DNA of 55,149 nucleotides, taken from contig CAYUVF010000025.1 in assembly GCA_964448045.1 (NCBI GenBank), forward strand, positions 1 through 55,149. The letters run 5' to 3'. The translations under genes and the position numbers were made by a program. Positions 25,378-34,608 of the stretch are shown here, piece after piece (position 1 is the first letter of the stretch; the number at the start of each line of letters is the position of its first letter). The DNA is from CAYUVF01 sp964448045. Its GTDB lineage: Bacteria > Bacteroidota > Rhodothermia > Rhodothermales > Salinibacteraceae. The notes beneath the pieces are model-generated. The model did not search any database. It was not told the DNA's origin and saw only the letters and a program-made list of their open reading frames with translations.

Positions 25378-25996
25378 GAAACGTAGGCGTCGTTCATGAT
25401 GGTATGGGGGCGGACCGCTTCAATCAGACCACTCCTCGACGCGTTCCTGCTCATCAGGCCCCCATCGCATTCTTCGCCCCCGGCGTAAGCCGCTGGAGCA
25501 GTCCCCGGTAGGTGAAAAGCATGCCGCAAAGGATCCGGAAACAGCCGGCATCTCGCCGGCACCCGCTAAATCTTTAGCGCGTGGTCTTATGTACGCTACA
25601 TCGTGCGCCATCCCCCTGGCGGGTGCGCTCTACCACCCCGTCGGGCTCATAACCCCCTACCATGCAACCAAGCAGTTCGGTGATATGGACACAGATTCCT
25701 CCATCGATTTCGACGATCTTACGGATCGGCTTTTCATCCGTCTTCAACTCTTGCGGTATCGAACCCAGTGCCTGCGCTCGTGGCGAGCCCTGCATCGCCA
25801 ATCGTGGAAGAGCCGCCACCTACCCGTCCGCCGCCAACTGAAGCGGGACTCGGTCCACCGCGCCGCGACGATCGTCGCCACCGAGAATCACAACTTGATG
25901 CCCGTCTGGCTCAACTGAACCATCGCACGTCGAAACTGATCGTCGGCATGGACGCTACAAGGCATGTCACACTGATGCCACTGGCGTCCGCGGTCC
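25378..25996. other. Gene-poor stretch with several inverted repeats
   Basis: These 619 bases lie between the divergent GIY-YIG and hrpB genes. Plus strand: ATGGGGGC (25404-25411) can pair with GCCCCCAT (25459-25466); CGGC-GTAA-GCCG (25480-25491) is a GNRA-capped hairpin; GCCGGC-ATCTC-GCCGGC (25544-25560) and CGCTAAA-TC-TTTAGCG (25564-25579) follow. A 77-codon plus-strand frame (25685-25918) and a minus-strand frame (25574-25819) overlap each other; neither is recognised. It may hold a structured leader or small RNA. Confidence 0.4.
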
Positions 25997-28513
25997 ATGC
26001 CCGACCTCCCCATCACCGATGTACTGCCTGATCTGCGCGCAGCCTTGCGCGAGCACCCGCGGGCCGTGCTCGAAGCGCCCACCGGCGCCGGAAAGACTAC
26101 GCGCGTCCCGCCTGCCCTGCTGGATGAAGATTGGCTGGACGGAAAAACGATCCTGATGTTGGAGCCGCGCCGCCTGGCCGCTCGTGCCGCCGCCCGCCGC
26201 ATGGCCTCGGAACGCGGCGAGGAGCCCGGCGCAACCGTCGGATACCGGGTGCGGATGGACACACGCGTGAGTGCGCAGACGCGCATCGAAGTTGTCACCG
26301 AAGGCGTGCTCACGCGGATGCTGCAAGATGATCCCGCGCTCAGCGAGGTAGGCCTGATTATCTTCGATGAGTTCCACGAGCGCAATCTGCAGACGGACCT
26401 CGGGCTGGCGCTCACGCTCGATGTGCAGCGCGTCCTGCGCGACGACCTACGGATGCTGGTGATGTCGGCCACGCTGGATCGCAGCGCCGTCGCCGAAGCG
26501 CTCGACGGGGCGCCCACCGTCGTCAGTGAGGGGCGTAGCTACCCCGTCGAGACGCACTATCTCGACCGCCGGCCACGCGGCCACATCGAACCGCACGTCA
26601 CCTCCGCCATCCACCGCGCACTGGCCGACGAGCCGGGCGACCTGCTCGTGTTTCTTCCGGGAGCCGGCGAAATCCGGCGCGTCGCCGATCAGCTGGACGA
26701 CGAGGGCATGCCCGATCATGTGACCGTGCATCCGCTTTACGGCAACCTGTCGTATAAAGCGCAAGACCGCGCTATCGAGCCAAGCCCGCCGGGCAAGCGT
26801 AAGGTGGTGCTGGCCACATCTATCGCCGAAACCAGCCTGACGATTGAGGGCATCCGCGTGGTGATCGACAGCGGGCAGATGCGCGTACCCCGGTTCGATC
26901 CGCAAAGCGGTATGACGCGGCTGGAAACGGTGAACGTGTCGAAAGCGTCGGCCGATCAGCGGCGCGGGCGAGCCGGACGGCTCGGGCCGGGCGTCTGCTA
27001 CCGGCTATGGACGCCCCACACGCAACAGCACCTCAAGGCGTACGCAGCCCCCGAAATCGCCGAGGCCGATCTGGCTCCGCTGGCGCTCGAACTCGCACTC
27101 TGGGGCGTGCAGGATCCCGACGAGCTGACGTGGCTCGATTCCCCGCCCGCATCCGCCTTCGAGCAGGCCCGCGACCTGTTGCGCCGCCTCGATGCGATTG
27201 ATGACGACGGCCAGATCACCGAGCACGGGCGCGACATGGCCGGCCTGGGCCTCCATCCGCGCCTCGCTCACATGATCCTCAACGCTCGGACGCTGGGCCT
27301 CGGCGGACTGGCGGCGGACCTGGCGGCGCTCCTCAGCGAGCGTGATATCTTCAAAGGGGAGGGCGGCCCCCCCGACGCCGACCTGCGACTGCGCCTCGAA
27401 GCCCTCCAACGTATGCGCCAGGGCGACCGCGCTACGCCGGAATTCGCCCAGGGTTACCACGTAGGGCGCGGGGCCGCACGCCACGTACTGCGTGTGGCCA
27501 AGCACTGGCGCCGCAAACTACGGGTCTCACCTCCCGCCCCGGATGCTATCGATGCCTGCGGGCTGCTCGTGGCTTTTGCCTATCCCGACCGCATCGCCGA
27601 GCGCCGCTCGTCGGACGGCCAACGCTTTCGGCTGCGCAATGGCCGCGCCGCTGCCCTGTCGCGCCCGCAACTGCTCTCCGACGCGGCCTATCTGTCCATC
27701 GCCCACCTGGACGGTCGCCGCCGTGAAAGCCGCATCTTCACCGCCGCGCCGCTGCGCGAATCGGACCTGCACGATTACTTTGGGGACCAGATCGAATCCG
27801 AGGAGCATATCGCCTGGGATGCCGGAGCCCAGCTCGTTCGCGCTCGTTCGCGCCAGCGCCTGGGCGCCATCATCCTGAAAGACGGCCCCCTTGCCGAGCC
27901 CGATCCGGCCGCTCTTGCGCGCGGCATCTTGGAGGGGGTGCGCCAACACGGTCTCGACTTGCTCCCGTGGACAAAAAACGCCCGGCAGCTTCAGGAACGG
28001 CTCGTTTTTCTCCATCATCACGACGAGGCGTGGCCGGATGTCACTGATGACACGCTGCTCGATACACTGGACGATTGGCTCCTGCCGCACGTCTACGGCA
28101 TGAAGCGCGCCGAGGATCTCAAGTCACTCCACATGACGCAAATCCTCAAGGATCAGCTCACGTGGGAACAGCGCGACCGTCTCGATGAGCTCGCTCCCAC
28201 GCACCTTACCGTGCCGAGTGGATCGCGGCGCCCCATCGATTACAGCAATCCCGATGCGCCCGTGCTGGCCGTGCGGCTGCAAGAGATGTTCGGCGCGACC
28301 GAGACACCGCGCGTGGCCGGAGGACGCGTACCGCTGACACTGCACCTGCTCTCCCCGGCGCAGCGTCCGGTACAGATCACCCAGGACCTCGCCAATTTCT
28401 GGGACCATACCTATTTCGAGGTCCGCAAAGACATGAAAGGCCGATATCCCAAACACTACTGGCCGGACGACCCGCACTCCGCAACGCCCACCAACCGCAC
28501 CAAGCCGCGCTGA
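25997..28513 (+). CDS. hrpB: ATP-dependent helicase HrpB
   Basis: An 838-residue DEAH-box (DExH) helicase. Helicase core: Walker A EAPTGAGKTT (residues 26-35), DEFHER (124-129), SATLD (157-161), and the C-terminal helicase motifs VVLATSIAETSLTIEGI and QRRGRAGRLGPGVCYRLW. Helicase-associated and HrpB-specific C-terminal domains follow, ending KGRYPKHYWPDDPHSA, the typical HrpB end. Length matches the family. The RNA substrate in bacteria is not established. It ends 21 bases before the convergent response regulator gene. Confidence 0.95.
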   Translation: MPDLPITDVLPDLRAALREHPRAVLEAPTGAGKTTRVPPALLDEDWLDGKTILMLEPRRLAARAAARRMASERGEEPGATVGYRVRMDTRVSAQTRIEVVTEGVLTRMLQDDPALSEVGLIIFDEFHERNLQTDLGLALTLDVQRVLRDDLRMLVMSATLDRSAVAEALDGAPTVVSEGRSYPVETHYLDRRPRGHIEPHVTSAIHRALADEPGDLLVFLPGAGEIRRVADQLDDEGMPDHVTVHPLYGNLSYKAQDRAIEPSPPGKRKVVLATSIAETSLTIEGIRVVIDSGQMRVPRFDPQSGMTRLETVNVSKASADQRRGRAGRLGPGVCYRLWTPHTQQHLKAYAAPEIAEADLAPLALELALWGVQDPDELTWLDSPPASAFEQARDLLRRLDAIDDDGQITEHGRDMAGLGLHPRLAHMILNARTLGLGGLAADLAALLSERDIFKGEGGPPDADLRLRLEALQRMRQGDRATPEFAQGYHVGRGAARHVLRVAKHWRRKLRVSPPAPDAIDACGLLVAFAYPDRIAERRSSDGQRFRLRNGRAAALSRPQLLSDAAYLSIAHLDGRRRESRIFTAAPLRESDLHDYFGDQIESEEHIAWDAGAQLVRARSRQRLGAIILKDGPLAEPDPAALARGILEGVRQHGLDLLPWTKNARQLQERLVFLHHHDEAWPDVTDDTLLDTLDDWLLPHVYGMKRAEDLKSLHMTQILKDQLTWEQRDRLDELAPTHLTVPSGSRRPIDYSNPDAPVLAVRLQEMFGATETPRVAGGRVPLTLHLLSPAQRPVQITQDLANFWDHTYFEVRKDMKGRYPKHYWPDDPHSATPTNRTKPR

Positions 28514-28534
28514 AGCGGACATACGTCAACGCGA

Positions 28535-28981
28535 TCACGCCGCATCAATCACATCGGCGATGGTCCTCAGGAAGGTCTCACGCGAGAAGGGTTTTGCGAT
28601 GTAGTGGTCGAAGCCCGCGTCCAGGATGCGCCGCCGATCGCCGGGTAAGGCATAAGCCGTTACCGCGATCGACTTCGTATCCGCCCAGTACCCACTGGCG
28701 TCCATCTCGTAGAGCAGTTCGAGCCCATCTTCATCCCCTTCCAGCCCGATGTCTACGAGCACAAGGTCGTAATTCGTTTCGGCCATGCGCGCCTTCGCCG
28801 CCGTAGACTGCGAAACGACCTTCACGTCATACGTCTTTGGAAGCAACTCTTCCATCAGCATTTGCGCGGGGGGATCGTCCTCAACGATCAAGATGGAAAG
28901 CGATGCGGGTAGATTGTAGTCGTCAAAGGAGCGCCGGGAGGACGGCTGTTGGGACGCACCTGCATGATTTGAAGTCATCAA
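28535..28981 (-). CDS. Single-domain response regulator (CheY-like receiver)
   Basis: A 148-residue stand-alone receiver. Key residues: acidic pocket E34-D35-D36 in LIVEDDPPA, phospho-acceptor D77 in VLVDIGLEG, T108 in VTAYA and K130 in IAKPFSRE. The first 25 residues are a Ser/Asn-rich extension. No output domain, so it probably acts by protein contact, like CheY or the receivers cooperating with hybrid kinases. It is downstream of the broken chemoreceptor on the same strand, 320 bases apart, and convergent with hrpB. The cognate kinase is not in the window. Confidence 0.88.
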   Translation of the reverse strand: MMTSNHAGASQQPSSRRSFDDYNLPASLSILIVEDDPPAQMLMEELLPKTYDVKVVSQSTAAKARMAETNYDLVLVDIGLEGDEDGLELLYEMDASGYWADTKSIAVTAYALPGDRRRILDAGFDHYIAKPFSRETFLRTIADVIDAA

Positions 28982-29301
28982 TCAGATGATTGGATAAAAT
29001 GCGATCTTGTTTGATGGCAAAGCAGAAAGCCTGCTTAATAGGGAGGGATTGGACTGTTTAACCTACAAAATAGCTGTCATAACATCTAAATGGAGCGTGA
29101 ATTTCGCAGGGCAATCGCATGTTAAGCAAATTGCGACGGAAAGGCGTGAGGGCATTCTCCCCGAACCGGGTCTGTGGCGTCTGAAGGCACTTACCTTGGT
29201 CAGTTCGCTACTGCGTATTTTAAGATGCAATCGCCCTGTTCCATCCCGCAGGGCAATTTACGCTCCTCTGCTTCACCATCTCCCAAGATGCCCCATCGGA
29301 A
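28982..29301. other. Intergenic region between response regulator and chemoreceptor
   Basis: 320 bases, AT-richer than the flanks. It must contain the promoter of the response regulator on the minus strand, but no convincing -10/-35 pair is found. It contains one hairpin, listed separately, and no gene that I can support. Confidence 0.5.
29230..29257 (-). terminator. Possible terminator of the chemoreceptor gene
   Basis: On the minus strand ATTGCCCTG pairs with CAGGGCGAT (one G-U wobble) around a 10-base loop, 44 bases behind the stop codon. It is followed by TGCATCTTAAAATA, not a clear T-run, so confidence is modest. Confidence 0.4.
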
Positions 29302-31170
29302 TCAGGCTGTGGACGTGGGGCGTACCGAGGGCACCGCTCCGGTCGAGGCGGCAGCGTCTCGCCCGTCGCCGCTCGCGACTGCCGTGCCGGTGTTGACCTC
29401 GAACTGGTCGACGAGATTCCGCAACTCGGTCGTGGCTCCTTCCAACTCACCAATCACCTGCGCGATTTCGCTCACGCTGCGCGCCTGGTCTTCTGAGACC
29501 GTCGATATAGCCTCGACGTTGCGAGAAATCTGCTCGCTGGTGGCGGACTGCTCCTCGGTGGCCGCGGCGATCTCGCCGATTTGCCCCGCCACGTCGCTCG
29601 TGCCCTGCACGATTTCCTCAAAGGCCGAGCGCGCCTGCTTCGCCAGATCGATCCCCTCATGCACCTCCTGGCGGCCGCGCTCCATCGAGCGCACCGCTTC
29701 GCTCGTCTCTTCCTGCACCGTGGCAATCATCGACTCGATTTCGTCGGTGGCCTGCACGGTGCGCTCGGCCAGCTGGCGCACCTCATCGGCGACGACGGCG
29801 AAGCCCTTGCCGTGATCGCCGGCGCGCGCCGCTTCGATGGCTGCGTTGAGCGCCAGCAGGTTTGTCTGATCGGCGATCTCGTCGATGGTCGATACGATCT
29901 CGCCAATCTCCTGACTGGACGCGCCCAGCCGCTCGACGGTCTCCGCCGAGGTGGTGACGACCGATCCGATCTGCTCCATTTTCTCGACGGTTTTGAGCAC
30001 GACGCGGCCATTTTCCTCGGCCGTCGCCCCGTTGGCTTCCGCGATCTCAGCCGTGCGAGTAGCGCCCTGAGCGTTGTCGACAATCGTGCGTGCCATCTGC
30101 TCCATCGCCGCGGCGACCTCTTCGGCCTGCGCCGATTGCTCCTGCGCGCCTGCCGCCAGGTTATCGCTCGACGCGCTCACTTGCGTCGTCGTGGACGCCG
30201 CCGTGCGGACGGCCTGTGCTACCTGCGTGATCATCCCCCGCATCGTACCCACCGACTGGTTGAAGCCTTCAAACAGGCGCCCCATAGCACCCGGCCGATC
30301 CGTGGGCACCGAAACGGTCAGATCGCCCTCCGCGAAGCGATTCATCTCAGCGAGCATCAGCTCCACGTCGTCTTCGAGCGCCGCGCGATGCTCCTTGGTT
30401 GCCTCTACCTGCTGGCGCACCCGATCCGTCATCGTGTTGAAGGATGCAGCCAGGCGGCTCAGTTCGTCCTGGCCGTCGACATCAATGGAGACATCGAAAT
30501 TTCCTTCAGCCACCGCCTGGGCGCCTCGATCCATTTTCTGCAGGGGCTCGCTGATGATCCGGGTGAGATAAACCGCAATTGGCACAGCGACTATAAGGCC
30601 AAAGACGCACGCGATAATAACACCCAGCGACGCAAACTGATACACACTGCCCGCGCCCTGCTTGAGGATTGCAGCCTGCTTTTGCTGCCGTCGGGCGAGC
30701 TCATCCAGTGTCGCATCTACGGTCTCAGCCGCATCCCGGTAGCTTCGAAGCCGCTCGGCGCCGAGGGTGCCCGCGTCGGCTGCTTTTGCAACGGCCTTCG
30801 CCTCAGTCCAAAAAGAGGTCCATTGCGCTGAAAGCCGCTCGGATCCCTCCGGAATCGACGCAAGGTGCTGCGTGAATGTCTGCTCGTAAGCGGTCATATC
30901 GTCCATCAGATCAGTCAGGGACGATGACGGCCTCCCCGTCTCTGTTTGGATCTGCCGGGCGATTCGGAGTTGAATGGCCTAGAGAGCGTCCTCAGCTTGG
31001 GCCACATGAACTACGGGATCAAACCGATCATCATACAGCTTCTGGATTTGCTCGTTGATTTTGGAAATACCTGTGATGCCCGCACCGGTGATGAGAATCA
31101 CGACCAGAATGAGCGGAGCAACACTGAGGATGAGTTTTTTGCCGATGGGCAGGTGGTCAAACCAGGTCAT
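29302..31170 (-). pseudogene. Methyl-accepting chemotaxis protein interrupted by an in-frame amber codon
   Basis: A 623-codon frame that would encode a full chemoreceptor, except that codon 64 (30979-30981) is TAG. Before it: MTWFDHLPIGKKL, a transmembrane helix (LSVAPLILVVILITGAG) and the start of the periplasmic helical bundle. After it the same frame continues without a gap: AIQLRIARQIQTETG, the rest of the sensing domain, a second membrane helix (ASLGVIIACVFGLIVAVPIAVYL), a HAMP region, and the cytoplasmic signalling tip EIADQTNLLALNAAIEAARAG. No CheR-docking pentapeptide at the end. Either the gene is dead, the site is a sequencing error, or the codon is read through or suppressed. Restart at an ATG (30906) would give a receptor without its first membrane helix. 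Confidence 0.85.
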
Positions 31171-31344
31171 CACGGATAGCAACTGCACGAGAAAAATAGT
31201 GAGTGCGCCAGCGATAAGGATCCGCACAGATGGCGGGGCCTCAAAGATGACGCGCACGTTTACTTATCGCTGAGCCGTGAACTGGCTTTAGCCGCTCGAT
31301 GTGACGAACTCGATACACTCCCAACCGCGCTACACAACTCCCTC

Positions 31345-32061
31345 CTACGCCTCCGACCGATCCGCGGATGGCGTCGTGCGGATCTTTCGCTCCTCCATCC
31401 ACTGCTCGAACGTCTCCACCTCAGCGCGCAGCCGCTCGGCAAGGGGGCGCAGGCGCGGGTCGTCGTGTGTCGAAGCGGCATCGAGCACGCTGCGATGGAA
31501 CCACAGCTGCTGCTCGGGACCCGCACTCAGCGCCGTACGGTTGGGGCCGTGTGCGAACACGTTCTCCCCATTCGCGAGCGCCTGATTCATCGACCAGAGG
31601 TTGTGCAGCTTATCGGCCAGGCTGATCGCCATCGCTTCGGGCGGACCCGCGCACAATTGGTCGATGTAGTCTTCCTTCCGCGCCCGCCACGGACGCACAT
31701 TTCCCGCATCGTCATACTTCTGCTCCGAAACGCCGTCTACGATGGCAGCCACCTCGGCGCCGAGCGTCGTACGCAGCTGCTCGTATCGGAAGTGCTGGCC
31801 GTGCTGATTCATGTCCTCAATCACGTCGTGCAGATACGCTGCCGCAACGGTGGCTTCCCCCCACCCGGCCCGCTGCACGATCGCAGCTACCGCCGCCAGA
31901 TGCGCTACGACGGGCACCTGCACCTCTTCGTCGGCGGGTACCTCAAACGCCGCATCGCGCCACGATCCCTTCCGGTACGTGCCATCGTGCCACTGCGCCG
32001 CGAGCTCGGTGGCATGCTCCACCAGCGGACTAAAGACGTCGTGCGAGCGGTTCGATGTCAT
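31345..32061 (-). CDS. HD-domain protein, ppGpp-hydrolase-like
   Basis: A 238-residue cytoplasmic metal-dependent phosphohydrolase of the RelA/SpoT-like HD group. Metal ligands: H54 in VVAHLAAVAAIV, the H78-D79 pair in AAAYLHDVIEDMN, and the aspartate of AISLADKLHNL. That spacing and the YLHDVIED/LADKLHNL words resemble SpoT and MESH1 hydrolases, with no synthetase, TGS or ACT domain. A small alarmone hydrolase role is inferred; other nucleotide substrates are possible. The gene lies 37 bases after bshC on the same strand. Confidence 0.75.
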   Translation of the reverse strand: MTSNRSHDVFSPLVEHATELAAQWHDGTYRKGSWRDAAFEVPADEEVQVPVVAHLAAVAAIVQRAGWGEATVAAAYLHDVIEDMNQHGQHFRYEQLRTTLGAEVAAIVDGVSEQKYDDAGNVRPWRARKEDYIDQLCAGPPEAMAISLADKLHNLWSMNQALANGENVFAHGPNRTALSAGPEQQLWFHRSVLDAASTHDDPRLRPLAERLRAEVETFEQWMEERKIRTTPSADRSEA

Positions 32062-32098
32062 ACACGCGGATGATCAATTGATTCGTCTGCGAGGCCCC

Positions 32099-33745
32099 TC
32101 AGAGCGCTACGACCTGATGCGCAGTCGTATCCAGCGAGAGCGTGTTGCGCAGATCGCGCAGCAGAGCCGGACTGTACTTGTTTAAGAAGTAGAGGACCGA
32201 TACGACCCGCTCCTGCAATGTCCCGTTCGGAAAAAGATTATCGTGCGCCTTCCGGAGTTGGCTGCGCACCTCATCCTGATTGCGCTTCTCCGCTCGCACG
32301 ACGCGCTGCTTGAGCTCGTTCATCTCCTTCTGAAGCGCCGCCCGCGTCGCCTCGGCCGATTTCACGAGGGTGCGGTCGACAGCCTCGACGCTTGGCTTCA
32401 GGGTGTTGATCGCTTCGTGGAGATGGCGCGCCGCCTCGCTGAAGACTGCGTCTACGTCGACCTCCATCGTATCGACGACCACTCGCTGAAAGAGCTGCTC
32501 GAAATCCCCGCCGAGATCGCACAGCGCGAGATCGTACTTGTCGAGCACCTTCTGGACTTTCGACTCGACGAGCGACACGCTCGCCCGCGGGTAGATGATG
32601 GGCATCGGGATCTCTGCCCAGTCGTAGACGCCTTTGTACTGCGCAAAGTACGCGGTTTCGCTGGGACCCGCTACGTACGCGGCTGTGGGCACCAGCGCAT
32701 CCTGCATGAGCGGCCGCAGCACCACGTTCGGACTAAAGTGCTCTGGCGTTTCCTCCAGATGCGCCAGCAACTCGTCTCGGCTGAATGCCTGATCCCGCCC
32801 CCGTAGCGCGAAGGAGCCGTCGTCCTGCGCATCGATTGGGAAGCGGCCCGCTGCGCCGAGCCAGAACAGATTCGTAGGGCGGGCGTGAACTTGGGCGTGA
32901 TACTGCTCGCGTAGCGGCTCACTCACCGCCTCGATCCGTTCGTATGGCGTGGTGTAGTCCTTGATCTCGCGGCGAAAGAGCGGCTGCACCTGAGCCTTCA
33001 GCCGCGCATCATCCGGGTTCAGAAAGACCAGCCCTGCTTCAGGAAAAAGCGCACGGATGAGTGCCGTGAATGCGTCTTCGAGCGACGTACCCGGCTGATA
33101 GGCCGACCGGACGCGCTCCATGACGGCCGGCTTAAAATCAGAGGGCGGGAGAATGTCGTCCAGTTGCTGCAGCACCGCTGTAATTTGATCCGTCAGTTCG
33201 AGGCGGCCAACGGCGCCGAGGTTGCCGTCATCCGGCTCGCGGTGCCCTTTGTAGCGGAGGGACACAAGATCGTTGCGGTGCAAGAGCTGCGTATGAGCGA
33301 TCTCATCAAAGTCGTGGTCTTCCCCTTCCACCCAGAAGACGGGCACGACGGGCCGACCGGTCTCTTCGCTCAACCAATCAGCCAGTTGAAGCGCCGTGAT
33401 CGTCTTGTAGATCGTGTAGAGTGGCCCGGTAAGAAGCCCCACCTGCTGGCCCGTGACGACGGCGACAGACGACGGATCGCGCAGTGCTTCGATGCTCGCT
33501 CGCGTGGCCTCGGTGAGCCCCCACGTCGTATTCTGATCGAGCAGCACATCGGCCACGGCATCGCGGTCACGCGGATGATCGGCGGCGCGCTGGGCAGCGG
33601 CGCGGCGGGCCTCGGCCGACCGGAAGTCACCGGCGTAGTAGTCGGCCACCGACGCGTAATCGCTGCAATAACGCGCAAATAAGTCGGAAAAGCCAGGCAA
33701 ATCGTCAAACGAACATCGGCGGACGGCAGGGGCCGTTGCAGGCAT
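32099..33745 (-). CDS. bshC: Bacillithiol biosynthesis cysteine-adding enzyme BshC
   Basis: A 548-residue protein of the BshC family, believed to add cysteine to GlcN-malate in the last step of bacillithiol synthesis. Landmarks: VVTGQQVGLLTGPLYTIYKTITA (nucleotide-binding-like motif), VPVFWVEGEDHDFDEI, LRPLMQDALVPTAAYVAGPSE with YFAQYKGVYDW, and a long predicted coiled coil near the C-terminus (VEAVDRTLVKSAEATRAALQKEMNELKQRV). Length is typical. It pairs functionally with bshB1 found elsewhere in the window. The HD-domain gene follows closely. Confidence 0.93.
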   Translation of the reverse strand: MPATAPAVRRCSFDDLPGFSDLFARYCSDYASVADYYAGDFRSAEARRAAAQRAADHPRDRDAVADVLLDQNTTWGLTEATRASIEALRDPSSVAVVTGQQVGLLTGPLYTIYKTITALQLADWLSEETGRPVVPVFWVEGEDHDFDEIAHTQLLHRNDLVSLRYKGHREPDDGNLGAVGRLELTDQITAVLQQLDDILPPSDFKPAVMERVRSAYQPGTSLEDAFTALIRALFPEAGLVFLNPDDARLKAQVQPLFRREIKDYTTPYERIEAVSEPLREQYHAQVHARPTNLFWLGAAGRFPIDAQDDGSFALRGRDQAFSRDELLAHLEETPEHFSPNVVLRPLMQDALVPTAAYVAGPSETAYFAQYKGVYDWAEIPMPIIYPRASVSLVESKVQKVLDKYDLALCDLGGDFEQLFQRVVVDTMEVDVDAVFSEAARHLHEAINTLKPSVEAVDRTLVKSAEATRAALQKEMNELKQRVVRAEKRNQDEVRSQLRKAHDNLFPNGTLQERVVSVLYFLNKYSPALLRDLRNTLSLDTTAHQVVAL

Positions 33746-33818
33746 ATAAGCGCGAGGGTTGAGCGGGAAAGGGATCGGTTACGCGAGACAGTGGGTGACG
33801 TGCGCCGCTCAACAAATA

Positions 33819-33860
33819 AGGCGAAGCTCCGCCGGGACTTCTCCCTGTGAAGCTTCGCCT
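33819..33860 (-). terminator. Terminator of the bifunctional nuclease gene
   Basis: AGGCGAAGCT (33819-33828) pairs with AGCTTCGCCT (33851-33860) around a 22-base loop with its own small GG/CC pairing. On the minus strand the stem is followed by TATTTGTTG. It lies 64 bases behind the stop codon and ahead of bshC. Confidence 0.6.
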
Positions 33861-33924
33861 GATAGTGGGGACGCACGATGAACACCTCCGGCTGGAGCGA
33901 ACGCGTCCACGCATTCGATTCGAA

Positions 33925-34539
33925 TCAGTTCTTGTTTTGCTCCTGCTTCAGCTCCTCGATTTCGTCGCGGAGCTTGGCGGCTTTTTCGTAATTTTCTTCT
34001 TCGACAGCCTTCTGTAATTCTTTCTCTTTGCGCTCCAATTGGGTCATGGGGGAAGCTTCTTCTTCACCTTCTTCGATGCTGCCACCGGTAGCTGTCGCCT
34101 CGGCACTGGCCAGCGAGGACATGTCCTCCTCATCGGCGGTGATTCCTGCTTCATCGAGCACGGCGGGGGCCACGTAGATAGGCGCGTCGACGCGCACGGC
34201 CAGCGCGACGGCATCGCTTGGGCGCGAGTCGAGCTGGTGCTCTTCGCCGTTGTGCTGGTAGCGCACCTTGGCGAAGAAGGTCCCCTCGCGCAGTTCGTCG
34301 ATGACAACTTCAGAGACGTCGATGTCGACCGCATCGAAGGTATCGCGCAGCAGATCGTGCGTCATGGGACGCGGCGGCTGGATCTTTTCCAGCTCGAGGG
34401 CAATCGCCTGCGCCTCGAAGGCGCCAATGATAATCGGGAGGCGGCGGTTGCCATCAATTTCGCCCAGCACAAGCGCGTAGGCGCCTCCGCTGGATGGACT
34501 GGTTGAGAGCCCGATGATGTCGACCTGAATGAAGTCCAT
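33925..34539 (-). CDS. Bifunctional nuclease family protein (DUF151) with UVR motif
   Basis: A 204-residue protein. The DUF151 domain covers about residues 1-130: MDFIQVDIIGLSTSPSSGGAYALVLGE, RRLPIIIGAFEAQAIALELE, PRPMTHDLLRD and LDSRPSDAVALAVRVDAPIYV, all family hallmarks. An acidic linker is followed by a C-terminal UvrB/UvrC-type UVR motif, LQKAVEEENYEKAAKLRDEIEEL, a fusion common in Bacteroidota. DUF151 proteins were described as having DNase/RNase activity; the role here is inferred. The start at 34539 matches the family start, 20 codons inside the open frame. Confidence 0.9.
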   Translation of the reverse strand: MDFIQVDIIGLSTSPSSGGAYALVLGEIDGNRRLPIIIGAFEAQAIALELEKIQPPRPMTHDLLRDTFDAVDIDVSEVVIDELREGTFFAKVRYQHNGEEHQLDSRPSDAVALAVRVDAPIYVAPAVLDEAGITADEEDMSSLASAEATATGGSIEEGEEEASPMTQLERKEKELQKAVEEENYEKAAKLRDEIEELKQEQNKN

Positions 34540-34608
34540 TATAGTGGGTAAGCGACAAGTGAATTCGGGGAGGGACCGTATCGAGACAGGAGCCAAGCGA
34601 TCGAAGGG

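Noticed and set aside
25400..25580. Possible cobalamin, c-di-GMP riboswitch or SRP RNA
   Set aside because: The diagnostic words (B12 box, GEMM core, GGAAGGAAGCAGCC-like loop) are absent; only generic stems and a GNRA loop are seen.
25620..25670. tRNA-like words: GTCGGGCTCATAACCC on plus (anticodon arm of tRNA-Met) and GGTAGAGCGC on minus (D-arm)
   Set aside because: No matching acceptor or T-arm on either strand and stems do not pair; the match is short and the other arm is on the opposite strand.
25685..25918. 77-codon plus-strand frame before hrpB
   Set aside because: Basic, arginine-rich composition typical of frames read across GC-rich coding-like sequence, no homology, overlapping a frame on the other strand.
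28982..29301. Plus-strand frames between response regulator and chemoreceptor
   Set aside because: They extend antisense into the chemoreceptor tail, lack family features and have no ribosome-binding site.
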